DNA from: Chromatiaceae bacterium
GTDB lineage: Bacteria; Pseudomonadota; Gammaproteobacteria; Chromatiales; Chromatiaceae
Direction: 5' to 3'
Assembly: GCA_022340805.1 (NCBI GenBank)
Contig: JAJDNF010000090.1
Location: 1-63,360, forward strand
DNA length: 63,360 bases
Position 1 is the first letter of the stretch; every line of letters begins with the position of its first letter. The notes beneath the pieces were generated by a model, which saw nothing but the letters and a program-made list of their open reading frames with translations, was not told the DNA's origin and made no database searches. The translations under genes and the position numbers were made by a program. This document shows positions 27,559 through 36,881 of this stretch, one piece after another.

Positions 27559-27625
27559 CGGGGCAAGGACCGCGCAGCGGCCTTTGCCCCGCCTCCTGGA
27601 ACGTTAGATTGAGGGACCCAAGGAT

Positions 27626-29269
27626 ATGCAGCACGGCGAACCACAAGCCATTCAGCGCAAGCGGCGCTCGGTGCGGTTCAAGATCAATCTGGCGATCGCG
27701 GGCATCGTCCTGTTCGTGGTCGCCCTGCTGATGGCCTATTCCTATGTTGCAGACCGCGAGGCCAACCTGCAGCTCGCAATCGCCCAGGCCAAGGGCATGA
27801 ACGGGTTGTACTTCGACTCGTTAAACACCCTGATGATCGCGGATGGGATCGAGGAGCGCGAGGTGCTGCGCAGCAAGATGCTGCAGATCCCCGGCATCGT
27901 CGAGGTGCGCATCAGCCGTGGCGAGGCGATCAACAAAAAGTTCGGCCAGGGGCTACCAGGCGAACAGGCCGTCGACGACCTCGACCGGCGCGGCCTGGGC
28001 GGCGAGTCGGTAGTCCATGTTGGCGAGATCGACGGGCAACGGGTCGTCACCGTCGTCCAGCCGTATCGGCTGACCGAGGACACGCGCGGCACCGATTGTC
28101 TCGAGTGCCACCGTCGGGTCGAGCCCGGCACGGTCGGCGGCGCGGTCCGCATCAGCTATTCGCTGAAGGACACCGACAGCATCGCGCTTGCCGGCCTGTG
28201 GCAGAAAATGGGCGTAATCGCGACGCTGCTCGTGTTCGGCATGGGCGCGCTCACGCTGGTCATGAACCGCCTGGTAGTGCGGCCGATAGGCAAGATGGTG
28301 GAGCGGGTCAAGGATATCGCCGCGGGCGACGGTGACCTGACCCAGATGCTGGACGAAAAGTCGAACGATGAACTTGGCGAACTTGCCCACTGGTTCAATG
28401 CCTTCGTCGGCAAGCTGCGCCACATGATCGACGAGATCCGTACCCACGTCGATGAACTGACCGAGGCCTCGGGACACATGATGCACGTGACCGAGCAGAC
28501 CGGGGACAGCGTGTTTCAGCAACGTGCCGAGACCGACCAGGTAGCCTCGGCGATGACCGAGATGACGTCCACGGTCGCCGAGGTCGCACGGCACGCCGGC
28601 GAGGCAGCTGCAGCGGCCGCGCGCTCGAACGACGAGGCGCGTCAGGGCAAGGCCGTGATGAACGTGACCATCGGGGCGATCAACGCGCTGGCCAGCGAAG
28701 TCGACAATGCCGGCGCTGTGATCCAGCGACTCGAGAAGGAGAGCAACGACATCAGCATGGTGCTGGACGTCATCCGCGGCATCGCCGAGCAGACCAATCT
28801 GCTCGCGCTGAACGCGGCAATCGAGGCAGCGCGCGCCGGTGAGCAGGGGCGCGGGTTCGCAGTGGTGGCCGACGAGGTGCGCACGCTCGCAGAACGCACG
28901 CAGAAGTCCACCGCAGAGATCCAGCAGATGATCGAAAGTCTGCAGACCGGGGCCAAGGGCGCGGTGGAGGTGATGAATCGGGGCAGGCAGCAGGCCGGCA
29001 ACAGCGTAGACCAGGCTGCCAGGGCCGGCGCCTCACTCGACGCCATCAGCGATGCGGTCGACACCATCTCGGAGATGAGCACGCAGATCGCACACGCCGC
29101 CGACCAGCACAGCAAGGTCTCCGGTGAGATCAACCGCAACGTGATCAACATCAACGAGGCGGCCAACAGAACCGCCTCGGATACTACGCAGGTGGCGACC
29201 GCGTGCCAGCAGCTGTCGAAGGTGGCCGAAGACCTGCGCCGCCTGGTAAAGCAATTCAAGATCTCCTGA
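27626..29269 (+). CDS. Methyl-accepting chemotaxis protein with periplasmic c-type haem motif
   Basis: The 547-residue receptor has a membrane helix at about 21-41, a periplasmic domain at about 42-185, a second helix at about 190-212, a HAMP domain at about 213-270 and the cytoplasmic signalling hairpin (tip [14 protein letters not shown] sequence [19 protein letters not shown], then [20 protein letters not shown]). The periplasmic domain carries CLECH at 158-162, the signature for covalent haem, in the context TEDTRGTDCLECH..GTVGGAVRISYSL. Haem-bearing periplasmic sensor domains are known in Geobacter chemoreceptors, where they sense redox state or ligands. A FliA-type promoter precedes it. 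Confidence 0.93.
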   Translation: MQHGEPQAIQRKRRSVRFKINLAIAGIVLFVVALLMAYSYVADREANLQLAIAQAKGMNGLYFDSLNTLMIADGIEEREVLRSKMLQIPGIVEVRISRGEAINKKFGQGLPGEQAVDDLDRRGLGGESVVHVGEIDGQRVVTVVQPYRLTEDTRGTDCLECHRRVEPGTVGGAVRISYSLKDTDSIALAGLWQKMGVIATLLVFGMGALTLVMNRLVVRPIGKMVERVKDIAAGDGDLTQMLDEKSNDELGELAHWFNAFVGKLRHMIDEIRTHVDELTEASGHMMHVTEQTGDSVFQQRAETDQVASAMTEMTSTVAEVARHAGEAAAAAARSNDEARQGKAVMNVTIGAINALASEVDNAGAVIQRLEKESNDISMVLDVIRGIAEQTNLLALNAAIEAARAGEQGRGFAVVADEVRTLAERTQKSTAEIQQMIESLQTGAKGAVEVMNRGRQQAGNSVDQAARAGASLDAISDAVDTISEMSTQIAHAADQHSKVSGEINRNVININEAANRTASDTTQVATACQQLSKVAEDLRRLVKQFKIS

Positions 29270-29298
29270 CAGCTTGCGGGGTTGGCAGCCCGTCGGCG

Positions 29299-29679
29299 CT
29301 AACGCCGCGGCACGCTCAGGGTCACCTCGCGGCCACCGTAGCCGTGCACCAGGTCGTGTGCGCGCACCTTCACCCAGGTGTATTCGCCGGGAATCCGCAC
29401 CCGGCCTAGGCCGCGCGTAAATGGCTGCTCGTGCACATGCGGATGGGCCAGGACCCGGGTTGCTATGACCTGGCCATCCGGCGCGAGGACCTCCCAGCGG
29501 TTGGCATAGTGATCCCAGCCGGTGTCGGCGTGGCGCAGGGTCACGTCGAGATCGAAGTAGCCGGGATCTGCGGTGGGGCGGATCTCGACCTTGAGCACGT
29601 CGGCCAGCCCGGCCCATGCGGTGTGCGCGCTCAACAGCGCGCCGGCCAGCAAGGCAAGGATCAGCCGCGGCGCAGCCAT
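29299..29679 (-). CDS. Small secreted protein of unknown function
   Basis: The 126-residue product has a clear signal peptide (AAPRLILALLAGALLSAHTAWA) and a compact beta-rich domain: VEIRPTADPGYFDLDVTLRH, ANRWEVLAPDGQVIATRVLA, HPHVHEQPFTRGLGRVRIPG, and VRAHDLVHGYGGREVTLSVP. The histidine-rich HPHVHEQPF centre could bind metal, but that is speculation. The ATG at 29679 lies inside the end of the ParA-like gene (19-bp overlap), so translation is probably coupled. I cannot name the family. Confidence 0.75.
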   Translation of the reverse strand: MAAPRLILALLAGALLSAHTAWAGLADVLKVEIRPTADPGYFDLDVTLRHADTGWDHYANRWEVLAPDGQVIATRVLAHPHVHEQPFTRGLGRVRIPGEYTWVKVRAHDLVHGYGGREVTLSVPRR

Positions 29680-30290
29680 TCGACGACAGGATCCCACTGC
29701 ACGACGTCGAGCGCGACCTGCGAGGGCGCCAGTTCGAAGATTCCGAGCCCGGTCTCCGCGGCACGAATGTAGTTCTGACTCTCGCGCAGATGGGTCAGCA
29801 GGGGGATCTTGTAGGCACCCAGGAATTCCTCGAGCGCGTGAAAGATGCGCGTGTTCTCGCGCACGCGGTTGGCGATCAGACCGATCCGCGTCTGCCCGCG
29901 CGCGACACGACCCGACTTGAGCAGTTCCTCGATGAACCTGGTCGCCGCACGCATGTCGATAGGCGACGGCAACACCGGCACCAGCAAGACGTCGGCGCGG
30001 CGCAGCAGCTGGGTGACCGCGGTGCCGTAGCTACCGGCTGGCGCATCGAGGATTGCCACGTCCGTGCCGTGCGCCGCGCGGGCATCTCCGGCGGCCGCGT
30101 CCACGCCCTCGATCAGGGGCACACCTGCGTAGTCCTGGCGCGCCTCCAGCCAGTCGATACTGGAATGCTGCGGGTCGAAATCCATGATCGCGACCTTCTT
30201 GCCCTCGTCGGCATACCAGGTCGCTAGATTGGTTGCGATCGTGGTCTTGCCACAACCGCCCTTGGCGTTCATGCACAGGATGGTCTGCAT
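29661..30290 (-). CDS. ParA/MinD-type P-loop ATPase
   Basis: The 209-residue protein is a single ParA-family ATPase with the deviant Walker A motif AKGGCGKTTIATNLA (residues 9-23), MDFDPQHSSIDWLEARQDYA with the DxD-type Walker A' aspartate, and Walker B region VAILDAPAGSYG. No parB gene or DNA-binding partner is adjacent, so chromosome or plasmid partition is unlikely. Between two chemoreceptor genes, a ParC-like role in positioning chemoreceptor arrays is a possibility, but the partner downstream is a secreted protein. Function open. Confidence 0.9.
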   Translation of the reverse strand: MQTILCMNAKGGCGKTTIATNLATWYADEGKKVAIMDFDPQHSSIDWLEARQDYAGVPLIEGVDAAAGDARAAHGTDVAILDAPAGSYGTAVTQLLRRADVLLVPVLPSPIDMRAATRFIEELLKSGRVARGQTRIGLIANRVRENTRIFHALEEFLGAYKIPLLTHLRESQNYIRAAETGLGIFELAPSQVALDVVQWDPVVEWLRRG

Positions 30291-30405
30291 CCCAATCCCC
30301 CGGTTGGTTTGGATGCGCCATTACAGACGACTTGACCACGCGCGGCAAGTGAACACCGCCGCGAAGATTGCGCCGGGCACCCGCGACCAGGCCCGTTTCA
30401 GGACA

Positions 30406-30431
30406 TAAAGTTCCCGGAAAATGGCCGTTAA
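30406..30431 (+). promoter_or_regulatory. Sigma-28 (FliA)-type promoter for the second haem chemoreceptor
   Basis: TAAAGTTC at 30406-30413, 10 nt, then GCCGTTAA at 30424-30431. This matches 14 of 16 positions of the known consensus TAAAGTTT-N11-GCCGATAA, with the spacer one shorter. It ends 41 bp before the chemoreceptor ATG. Confidence 0.65.
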
Positions 30432-30472
30432 AACTGCCAAGAGTTCCGGCAGGGTCAGTCAGACGGTCACCA

Positions 30473-32086
30473 ATGAGTACCAGAACAACCTCCGTTCAGA
30501 GCAAGATACTGGCTGCCCTGATTGCAGTCTTCTTGGCGCTGATGATCGCAACCACCTGGCATATGGCGGTCTCCGAACGCGCCATGGTGCAGTCGATGGC
30601 CCAGGAGAAGGCGCTCGACACCGCGAGCGGTTTCTTTGACGGGGTCAACACCATGATGCTCACTGGCACCACCGCGCAGCGCGAGCTGCTGCGCGAGAAG
30701 CTGCTTGCGCACGAAGACATTACCGAGGCCCGCATCGTGCGTGGCCAGGAGGTCGTCAAGGCCTTCGGGCCGGGCAACCCCGAGCAGACGATACAGGACG
30801 ACCTCGACCGCAAGGCGCTGGGCGGGGAAAAGATCGTGCGCGTTGGCGAGGGTGAAACCGGCCGCAGCGTGACCGTTCTAACCCCGGTGATCGCCACCAG
30901 CGACTTCCGCGGCAGCAACTGCCTGAGCTGTCACGTCGTCGCCGAGGGCACCGTGCTGGGCGCGGTTCGCGTGAGCTACTCGCTGGCCAAGCTCGATCGA
31001 CAGGTTGGCCGCAACATATTGTTCAGCGGCGGAATCAACGTGCTGATGCTGGTCGTCGGCGTCATCGCAATCGCCTGGCTACTGCGTCACATCGTCTCGC
31101 GTCCGCTGAACGCCATGCGCAGCACCATGCACCTGATCGAAGCGGACGCCGACCTGAGCCATCGCCTCAGGGTGGGCAGCAGGGACGAGATCGGCTCGCT
31201 CGCGCAGGCCTTCAACAGCATGCTCGAGCACTTCAGCGGCAGCCTGCGCGAGGTATTCGACACCACCCTCCGGCTAAAGCGGGTGGCCGGACAGATCGCG
31301 ACCGTGTCGGCACAGACTGCCGAGGCGGCCGATCAACAGCGCACCGAGACCGATGCGGTCGCCACCGCGATCACCGAGCTCGAGTCGACTGCCGTTCAGG
31401 TACGCGAGGGAGCTACCGGTGCCTCCGAGGCATCCGTCGAGGCAGACGCGACCGCCCACCAGGGTGCACGCACCACGCGCGATGCGATCGACGGCATCCA
31501 CGCACTGGTCAGCGAGATCGAAAAGGCGGCCGAGGTGATCGAACGCCTCGACCAGCGCAGCCAGAGTGTCGGCGCCGTGCTGGACGTGATCAAGTCGATC
31601 GCCGAGCAGACCAACCTGCTGGCGCTGAATGCAGCGATCGAGGCGGCCCGGGCAGGCGAGACGGGACGTGGTTTCGCCGTGGTCGCCGACGAGGTCAGGA
31701 CGCTGGCCAACCGCTCGCACCAGTCGACTCAGGAGATCGAAAAGATCGTCCAGCAGCTGCAGCTCGGTGCGCGCGACGCAGTGTCGGCAATGACCCGCGC
31801 CAAGCTCAGTGCCGAGGAACGCCGTGTCCAGGTGGAGACCGCCGACAGCGGCCTCAAGCTGATCGCCGAGCGGGTCGCGCACATTCGCGGACTGAACGCT
31901 CAAATGGCCTGCGCGGCCGAGGAGCAGAGCACCGTGACCCGGGACGTCAGCCACAACGTGGTGAACATCAGCCAACTGGCGGAACGCACCGCCGCGGATG
32001 CCGAGCAGACCACATCGGTCAGCAACGCACTGCTCGAGCTGTCCGACCAGCTCGAGTCGCTGGTGAACCGGTTCCGGTTCTCTTAG
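30473..32086 (+). CDS. Methyl-accepting chemotaxis protein with periplasmic c-type haem motif (paralogue)
   Basis: The 537-residue receptor is a paralogue of the one at 27626. It has a membrane helix at about 11-29, a periplasmic domain with CLSCH at 150-154, a second helix at about 185-207, a HAMP domain with [20 protein letters not shown], and a signalling hairpin with [20 protein letters not shown] and [20 protein letters not shown]. The periplasmic domains of the two share [24 protein letters not shown] residues and the block CLxCHxVxxGTVxGAVRxSYSL. The ATG at 30473 fits the membrane helix; longer openings run through the FliA-type promoter and are unlikely to be used. Confidence 0.93.
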   Translation: MSTRTTSVQSKILAALIAVFLALMIATTWHMAVSERAMVQSMAQEKALDTASGFFDGVNTMMLTGTTAQRELLREKLLAHEDITEARIVRGQEVVKAFGPGNPEQTIQDDLDRKALGGEKIVRVGEGETGRSVTVLTPVIATSDFRGSNCLSCHVVAEGTVLGAVRVSYSLAKLDRQVGRNILFSGGINVLMLVVGVIAIAWLLRHIVSRPLNAMRSTMHLIEADADLSHRLRVGSRDEIGSLAQAFNSMLEHFSGSLREVFDTTLRLKRVAGQIATVSAQTAEAADQQRTETDAVATAITELESTAVQVREGATGASEASVEADATAHQGARTTRDAIDGIHALVSEIEKAAEVIERLDQRSQSVGAVLDVIKSIAEQTNLLALNAAIEAARAGETGRGFAVVADEVRTLANRSHQSTQEIEKIVQQLQLGARDAVSAMTRAKLSAEERRVQVETADSGLKLIAERVAHIRGLNAQMACAAEEQSTVTRDVSHNVVNISQLAERTAADAEQTTSVSNALLELSDQLESLVNRFRFS

Positions 32087-32236
32087 CGAAGCCCTGACTG
32101 GACCGGGCCTTGATCAGCAACCGGGTCCCGCTAGCGGCAGCGAAGCGGCACAGCATTCAACCTGGCGGCGCCGGCGCCCTCTGCGACCCGAGCTTTTGTC
32201 CGGCCGCCCCTCCCGCCGCACACAGGGCTGGATGAC

Positions 32237-33703
32237 TCAGACGATCCCGAATTCGTCCCAGATCGCGTCGATACGCGCCTTCACTGCCGCGTCCATCGCG
32301 ATCGGCCGCCCCCATTCTCGACTGGTCTCGCCCGGCCATTTGTTGGTCGCGTCGAAGCCAAGCTTGCCGCCCAGGCCGGACACCGGCGAGGCGAAGTCGA
32401 GATAATCAATCGGCGTGTTGTCGACCAGCGTGGTATCGCGCACCGGATCCATACGCGTGGTGATGGCCCAGATCACGTCCTTCCAGTCGCGCACGTCGAT
32501 GTCGTCATCGGTGACGATCACGAACTTTGTGTACATGAACTGGCGCAGGAACGACCAGACGCCAAACATGACCCGCTTGGCATGGCCGGGATACTGCTTT
32601 TTCATGCTGACCACGGCCATGCGGTATGAGCAACCCTCCGGCGGCAGGTAAAAGTCGACGATCTCGGGGAATTGCTTCTTCAAGATCGGCACGAACACCT
32701 CATTCAGGGCCACCCCGAGGATCGCCGGCTCATCGGGTGGACGCCCGGTATAGGTGCTGTGGTAGATCGGCTCATCACGGTGGCTGATACGGTCGATCGT
32801 GAGCACCGGGAAGTCATCGACCTCGTTGTAGTAGCCGGTGTGATCGCCAAACGGCCCCTCCGGCGCCATGTCGTCGGGTTTGATGTGTCCCTCGAGCACG
32901 AACTCGGCGCTGGCCGGCACCTGCAGCTCGGAACCGATACAGCGCGTCACCTCGGTACGCCCACCGCGCAGCAGACCGGCAAAGGCGTATTCGGACAGGG
33001 TATCGGGCACCGGGGTGACGGCAGCGAGGATGGTCGCCGGATCCGCGCCCAGCGCAACCGCGACCGGAAACGGCTCGCCCGGGTGTGCAGCTTGCCAATC
33101 GCGAAAATCGAGCGCCCCCCCGCGGTGCGCCAGCCAACGCATGATCACCCGGTTGCTGCCGATCACCTGCATCCGATAGATACCGAGATTCTGCCGCACC
33201 TTGTCCGGACCGCGCGTCACCACCAGGCCCCAGGTGATCAGCGGGCCGGCGTCGCCTGGCCAGCAGGTCTGCACCGGGAGAGCGCCAAGATCGGCCGCCT
33301 CGCCCTCGAGCACATGGCGCTGGCAGGCCGCGCCCTTGACCACCTTGGGCGCCATGTCGAGTACCCTGCGGAACAGCGGCAGCTTTTCCCAAGCATCCTT
33401 CATGCCCTTGGGTGCTTCGGGCTCCTTCAGCTGCGACAGCAGTTCGCCGACCTCGCGCAGCGCGCCGACCGACTCCTCGCCCATGCCAAGCGCGACGCGC
33501 TCGGGCGTGCCGAACAGATTACCGAGCACCGGGACGCGATGACCCTTCGGGTTCTCGAACAGCAGGGCCGGGCCGCCGAGGCGCAGCGTGCGGTCACAGA
33601 TCTCGGTGATCTCCAGGTAGGGATCGACCTCGGCACGGATCCGTATCAGCTGGCCGCGCGCCTCGAGCTGGTCGAGAAAATCACGCAGATCGCGGTATTT
33701 CAT
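32237..33703 (-). CDS. ubiD: 4-hydroxy-3-polyprenylbenzoate decarboxylase UbiD
   Basis: UbiD removes the carboxyl group from polyprenyl-hydroxybenzoate in ubiquinone synthesis, using the prenylated flavin made by UbiX. The 488-residue length and the start [20 protein letters not shown] are typical. Visible conserved blocks are [34 protein letters not shown], and [15 protein letters not shown], which holds a catalytic glutamate. [16 protein letters not shown] and [24 protein letters not shown] residues mark the C-terminus. It implies the quinone pool is ubiquinone, at least in part. Confidence 0.97.
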   Translation of the reverse strand: MKYRDLRDFLDQLEARGQLIRIRAEVDPYLEITEICDRTLRLGGPALLFENPKGHRVPVLGNLFGTPERVALGMGEESVGALREVGELLSQLKEPEAPKGMKDAWEKLPLFRRVLDMAPKVVKGAACQRHVLEGEAADLGALPVQTCWPGDAGPLITWGLVVTRGPDKVRQNLGIYRMQVIGSNRVIMRWLAHRGGALDFRDWQAAHPGEPFPVAVALGADPATILAAVTPVPDTLSEYAFAGLLRGGRTEVTRCIGSELQVPASAEFVLEGHIKPDDMAPEGPFGDHTGYYNEVDDFPVLTIDRISHRDEPIYHSTYTGRPPDEPAILGVALNEVFVPILKKQFPEIVDFYLPPEGCSYRMAVVSMKKQYPGHAKRVMFGVWSFLRQFMYTKFVIVTDDDIDVRDWKDVIWAITTRMDPVRDTTLVDNTPIDYLDFASPVSGLGGKLGFDATNKWPGETSREWGRPIAMDAAVKARIDAIWDEFGIV

Positions 33704-33876
33704 GATGTTATCCTGCCTAAGGGTCGCGCCTACTTTACCGGCCGCGCGGCCCCCTCACTAGTCCGGGCGTGGTTGCCAGCGGCATCACCAACGGCGCGGC
33801 GCGGCCACACCACCGTGCCGGACCGGACGGTACAAGAACAACCACAACGGAGCCGCGAGATGCGGTCGGCTGAAGC

Positions 33877-35094
33877 GTGAAGAAGAAGCTGCTGTTCCTC
33901 GTCCATCGACTGCCGTACCCACCGAACAAGGGCGACAAGATCGCCTCGTTCAACCTGTTGCGTTTTCTCGCCGCGCGTTACGAGGTCTTTCTCGGCACCT
34001 TCATCGACGATCCGGAAGACCGTCAGCACCTGGCCAAACTGCGCGAATACTGCAGCGATCTGTGTGTCGTCGAGATAACACCGCTGCTGGCGCGCATCGC
34101 CAGCCTGCGCGGCCTGCTTAGCGGCGAGGCGCTGTCGCTCCCCTACCTGCGCAGCCGTGCCCTGTACGATTGGACGACACGCGTGCTCGGCGAACAGCGT
34201 CCGGAGCGCATCGTGGTGTTCAGTGGACCGATGGCGCAATACGTCAGCGGCCGCGTGCCGCGCGGGGCGATAACGCTGTTCGACATGGTCGATGTGGATT
34301 CCGAGAAGTGGCGCAGCTATGGGGAACGCAAGGCCTGGCCGATGAGCTGGCTGTATCGGCGCGAGGCCGACAAGCTGCTCGCGTTCGAGCGCCAGATGGC
34401 AAGCGAATTCGACAGCACGGTGTTTGTCTCGCGGGAGGAGGCCGAGCTGTTCCGCAGCCTGGCGCCCGAATCAGCGGCCAGGACCACCTATCGCATCCAG
34501 GGCGTCGACAGCGCCTACTTCGATCCGGCCGGCGACTTTGCCGATCCGTACCCCGTGCAGGCCTCGGCATTGGTGTTTACCGGGGCGATGGACTACTGGC
34601 CGAACATCGACGCGGTGACCTGGTTCGCCGAGCAGGCCTTCCCGGCGGTGCGCGCCAAGGTGCCGAATGCGCTGTTCTGCATCGTCGGCATGCGCCCACC
34701 CCCAGAGGTGCAGCGACTCGCCGAGCGCGCCGGGATCCTGGTCACCGGCGCGGTGCCCGACGTGCGCCCCTACCTGGCGCACGCGCACGCCGCGGTACTG
34801 CCGCTGCGCATCGCACGCGGCATCCAGAACAAGGTCCTCGAGGCCATGGCGATGCAGCTGCCGGTGATCGCCACGCCGGGTGCGATGACCGGCATCCAGG
34901 CCTTTGCCGAGTTCGAACCGACCGTCAGCGAAGACCCGCAGGTCCTCGCCGATGCCGCGATACGTTGCCTGACACGGCCACGCCAGGCGGATCTGGCGGC
35001 GCGCCGCTGCGTGCTGGAACGCTACGACTGGGATGCCAATCTGCAGCGGATCGCGCGCCTGCTGGAGAGCGGCAGGGTCGAATCGGATATCTAG
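33877..35094 (+). CDS. Glycosyltransferase, TIGR03087-type (EpsH/exosortase system associated)
   Basis: The 405-residue protein has a GT4-like two-domain pattern. The N-terminus, KKLLFLVHRLPYPPNKGDKI, is the hallmark of the sugar transferases found with PEP-CTERM/EpsH exopolysaccharide clusters. DMVDVDSEKWRSYGE, LVFTGAMDYWPNIDAVTWF and the donor-site block IARGIQNKVLEAMAMQLPVI with PGAMTGIQAF follow. It starts at a GTG. In this window it stands alone, next to gmhA and without exosortase or chain-length genes; transfer to lipopolysaccharide or exopolysaccharide is inferred. Confidence 0.88.
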   Translation: MKKKLLFLVHRLPYPPNKGDKIASFNLLRFLAARYEVFLGTFIDDPEDRQHLAKLREYCSDLCVVEITPLLARIASLRGLLSGEALSLPYLRSRALYDWTTRVLGEQRPERIVVFSGPMAQYVSGRVPRGAITLFDMVDVDSEKWRSYGERKAWPMSWLYRREADKLLAFERQMASEFDSTVFVSREEAELFRSLAPESAARTTYRIQGVDSAYFDPAGDFADPYPVQASALVFTGAMDYWPNIDAVTWFAEQAFPAVRAKVPNALFCIVGMRPPPEVQRLAERAGILVTGAVPDVRPYLAHAHAAVLPLRIARGIQNKVLEAMAMQLPVIATPGAMTGIQAFAEFEPTVSEDPQVLADAAIRCLTRPRQADLAARRCVLERYDWDANLQRIARLLESGRVESDI

Positions 35095-35194
35095 GCGGCC
35101 GCAGACCGCGCCGCAGATATCGGGACTCGCCGCGCTTGGCGGGCTAGAATCCGGCCTGACGCACGCATACCCATCGCCAGACAGGTAGAGCTTA

Positions 35195-35785
35195 ATGGCC
35201 GAGCTGCCCCACGATTTCGTCGCCCAGCAGATCAGTGAATCGATCACCGTCAAGGAGGCCATGCTGGGCGATGCCGAACTGATCGCGCAGATAGGGCAGG
35301 TCGCCGATCTGATCATCGCGACCTACCGCAATGGCGGCAAGGTGCTGCTCGCCGGCAACGGCGGCAGCGCGGCCGACGCCCAGCATATCGCCGCGGAGCT
35401 GGTCAGCCGTTTCACGATGGAGCGCGCCGCACTGCCGGCAATGGCGCTGACCACGGACACCTCGATCCTCACGGCGATCAGCAATGACTACGGCTACGAG
35501 AGCCTGTTCAGCCGTCAGCTCGAGGCCAGCGGCCGACCGGGCGACGTGTTCGTCGCGATCTCGACCTCGGGCAACTCGCCGAACATCGTCCGCGCACTTG
35601 AAGTGGCGGGCCAGCTCGGCCTGGTCGCAGTCGGCCTGACCGGTGCGACCGGTGGCAGGATGGCCGACCTGTGCCGCTACTGCATCAACATCCCGTCTAC
35701 CGATACCCCGCGCATCCAGGAGGGCCATATCACCATCGGCCACATCCTGTGTGCGGCCACCGAACAAGCCTTGTTCGGTGCGTAA
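35195..35785 (+). CDS. gmhA: Sedoheptulose-7-phosphate isomerase (phosphoheptose isomerase)
   Basis: GmhA converts sedoheptulose 7-phosphate to D-glycero-D-manno-heptose 7-phosphate for the lipopolysaccharide inner core. The 196-residue SIS-domain protein has KVLLAGNGGSAADAQHIAAE, ISTSGNSPNIVRALE, and the catalytic C-terminal helix IQEGHITIGHILCAATEQAL. The closely related DiaA is an alternative, but residue pattern and length agree better with GmhA. The cell therefore probably makes heptose-containing LPS. It lies 100 bp after the glycosyltransferase gene, so the two may work on the same surface polysaccharide. Confidence 0.88.
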   Translation: MAELPHDFVAQQISESITVKEAMLGDAELIAQIGQVADLIIATYRNGGKVLLAGNGGSAADAQHIAAELVSRFTMERAALPAMALTTDTSILTAISNDYGYESLFSRQLEASGRPGDVFVAISTSGNSPNIVRALEVAGQLGLVAVGLTGATGGRMADLCRYCINIPSTDTPRIQEGHITIGHILCAATEQALFGA

Positions 35786-35894
35786 TGAACAGTCACCAGC
35801 GCTGCACAGCCGCCCGGGGCCGCTCGGGCAGTCCGCAGGGATAGGCCATGCGTCGCTCGAGCGGCCGGCTGCGGCCGCGCCGAGGCAGCTTGCC

Positions 35895-36857
35895 ATGCAC
35901 CGAGGCCACCCTGCGGTATGGCCTGACCTGGCGACCCTGCTGTTGTGCTGTGCGCTGCTGGCGACGATGTCCGGCACGCAGGCCGGTACCATCGACGATT
36001 GGATCCGCAGTTTCACTGACAGTCAGATCGAGTTTCAGCGCTCCACGAGCAACGTGCCCTTCGTGCCGCTGGCGTTCGCCGAAGTCAGCTACTACAACGA
36101 CGCGGAGATCCGGGTGGACAAAGGTCGCGCGCTGTCGTTCGACCAGACCACCGTGTCGCAGGCCGTTGGGCTGCCTTTCCTGATCAGCCCACGCGACGTC
36201 GTGGTGATCGGCGAGTGGACCAGCTGGTCGGAATTCCGCACGCGCTCATCGGCGTTCGAGTCGTTCGACGTGATCTCGATCGGCATCCCGGTTGGCTGGC
36301 TGCGCCAGGTCAACCCGGACTGGCAGGCCGCCGCTTTCGTCATGCCGCTGGCCAGTAAGGCGTCGTTGAACGACGCGTCCTGGAGCTGGCAGTACATGGG
36401 TGGCGCCTTCGCGCGCTATGTGCAAAGCGACACCTTGTGGTGGGCGTTTGGCTTGTTCGTCAACGTCGCGCCCGGCGAAGACAGCTACCTGCCGTATCTC
36501 GGCGCCTCGTGGGAGCTGAACGACCAATGGATGATCAGCGCAGTGATGCCATGGCCCGCAGTGCTCTATGCACCGACGAAGGACACGCTGTTTCGTTTCG
36601 GCGCGGCCCCGTCCGGGGCATCCTGGGCGATTCGGCCGGATGACGAGAAGGTCGCGTTCGAGCTCGACAGCTGGGACCTTGGGATATCCGCCGAGCACCG
36701 GGTCCACGGCAATCTCTGGTTGACGCTGGAGGCCGGCGTGGGCGGCCTGCGCGGCCTGCGCGTGACCGAGGGCAGGTGGCAGGGGCCGGAAATCGATCTT
36801 GGATCGAGCCCCTATGTCGCCCTCGGGATCAACTTCCGTCCGGCGATATTGCAGTAG
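35895..36857 (+). CDS. Predicted outer-membrane beta-barrel protein
   Basis: The 320-residue protein has a signal peptide ending near ATMSGTQAG. It then shows alternating hydrophobic/polar segments rich in Trp and Tyr (AEVSYYNDAEIRV, WAFGLFVNVAPGED, WLTLEAGVGGLRG), ending in YVALGINFRPAILQ, as in beta barrels. It resembles DUF6268-type outer membrane proteins in style, but I do not claim that family. The start at 35895 is the most convincing of several in-frame options; the reading frame is open well upstream through the end of gmhA. Function unknown. Confidence 0.75.
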   Translation: MHRGHPAVWPDLATLLLCCALLATMSGTQAGTIDDWIRSFTDSQIEFQRSTSNVPFVPLAFAEVSYYNDAEIRVDKGRALSFDQTTVSQAVGLPFLISPRDVVVIGEWTSWSEFRTRSSAFESFDVISIGIPVGWLRQVNPDWQAAAFVMPLASKASLNDASWSWQYMGGAFARYVQSDTLWWAFGLFVNVAPGEDSYLPYLGASWELNDQWMISAVMPWPAVLYAPTKDTLFRFGAAPSGASWAIRPDDEKVAFELDSWDLGISAEHRVHGNLWLTLEAGVGGLRGLRVTEGRWQGPEIDLGSSPYVALGINFRPAILQ

Positions 36858-36881
36858 TCCTGCGGCTGCCTGCACGTCTAT

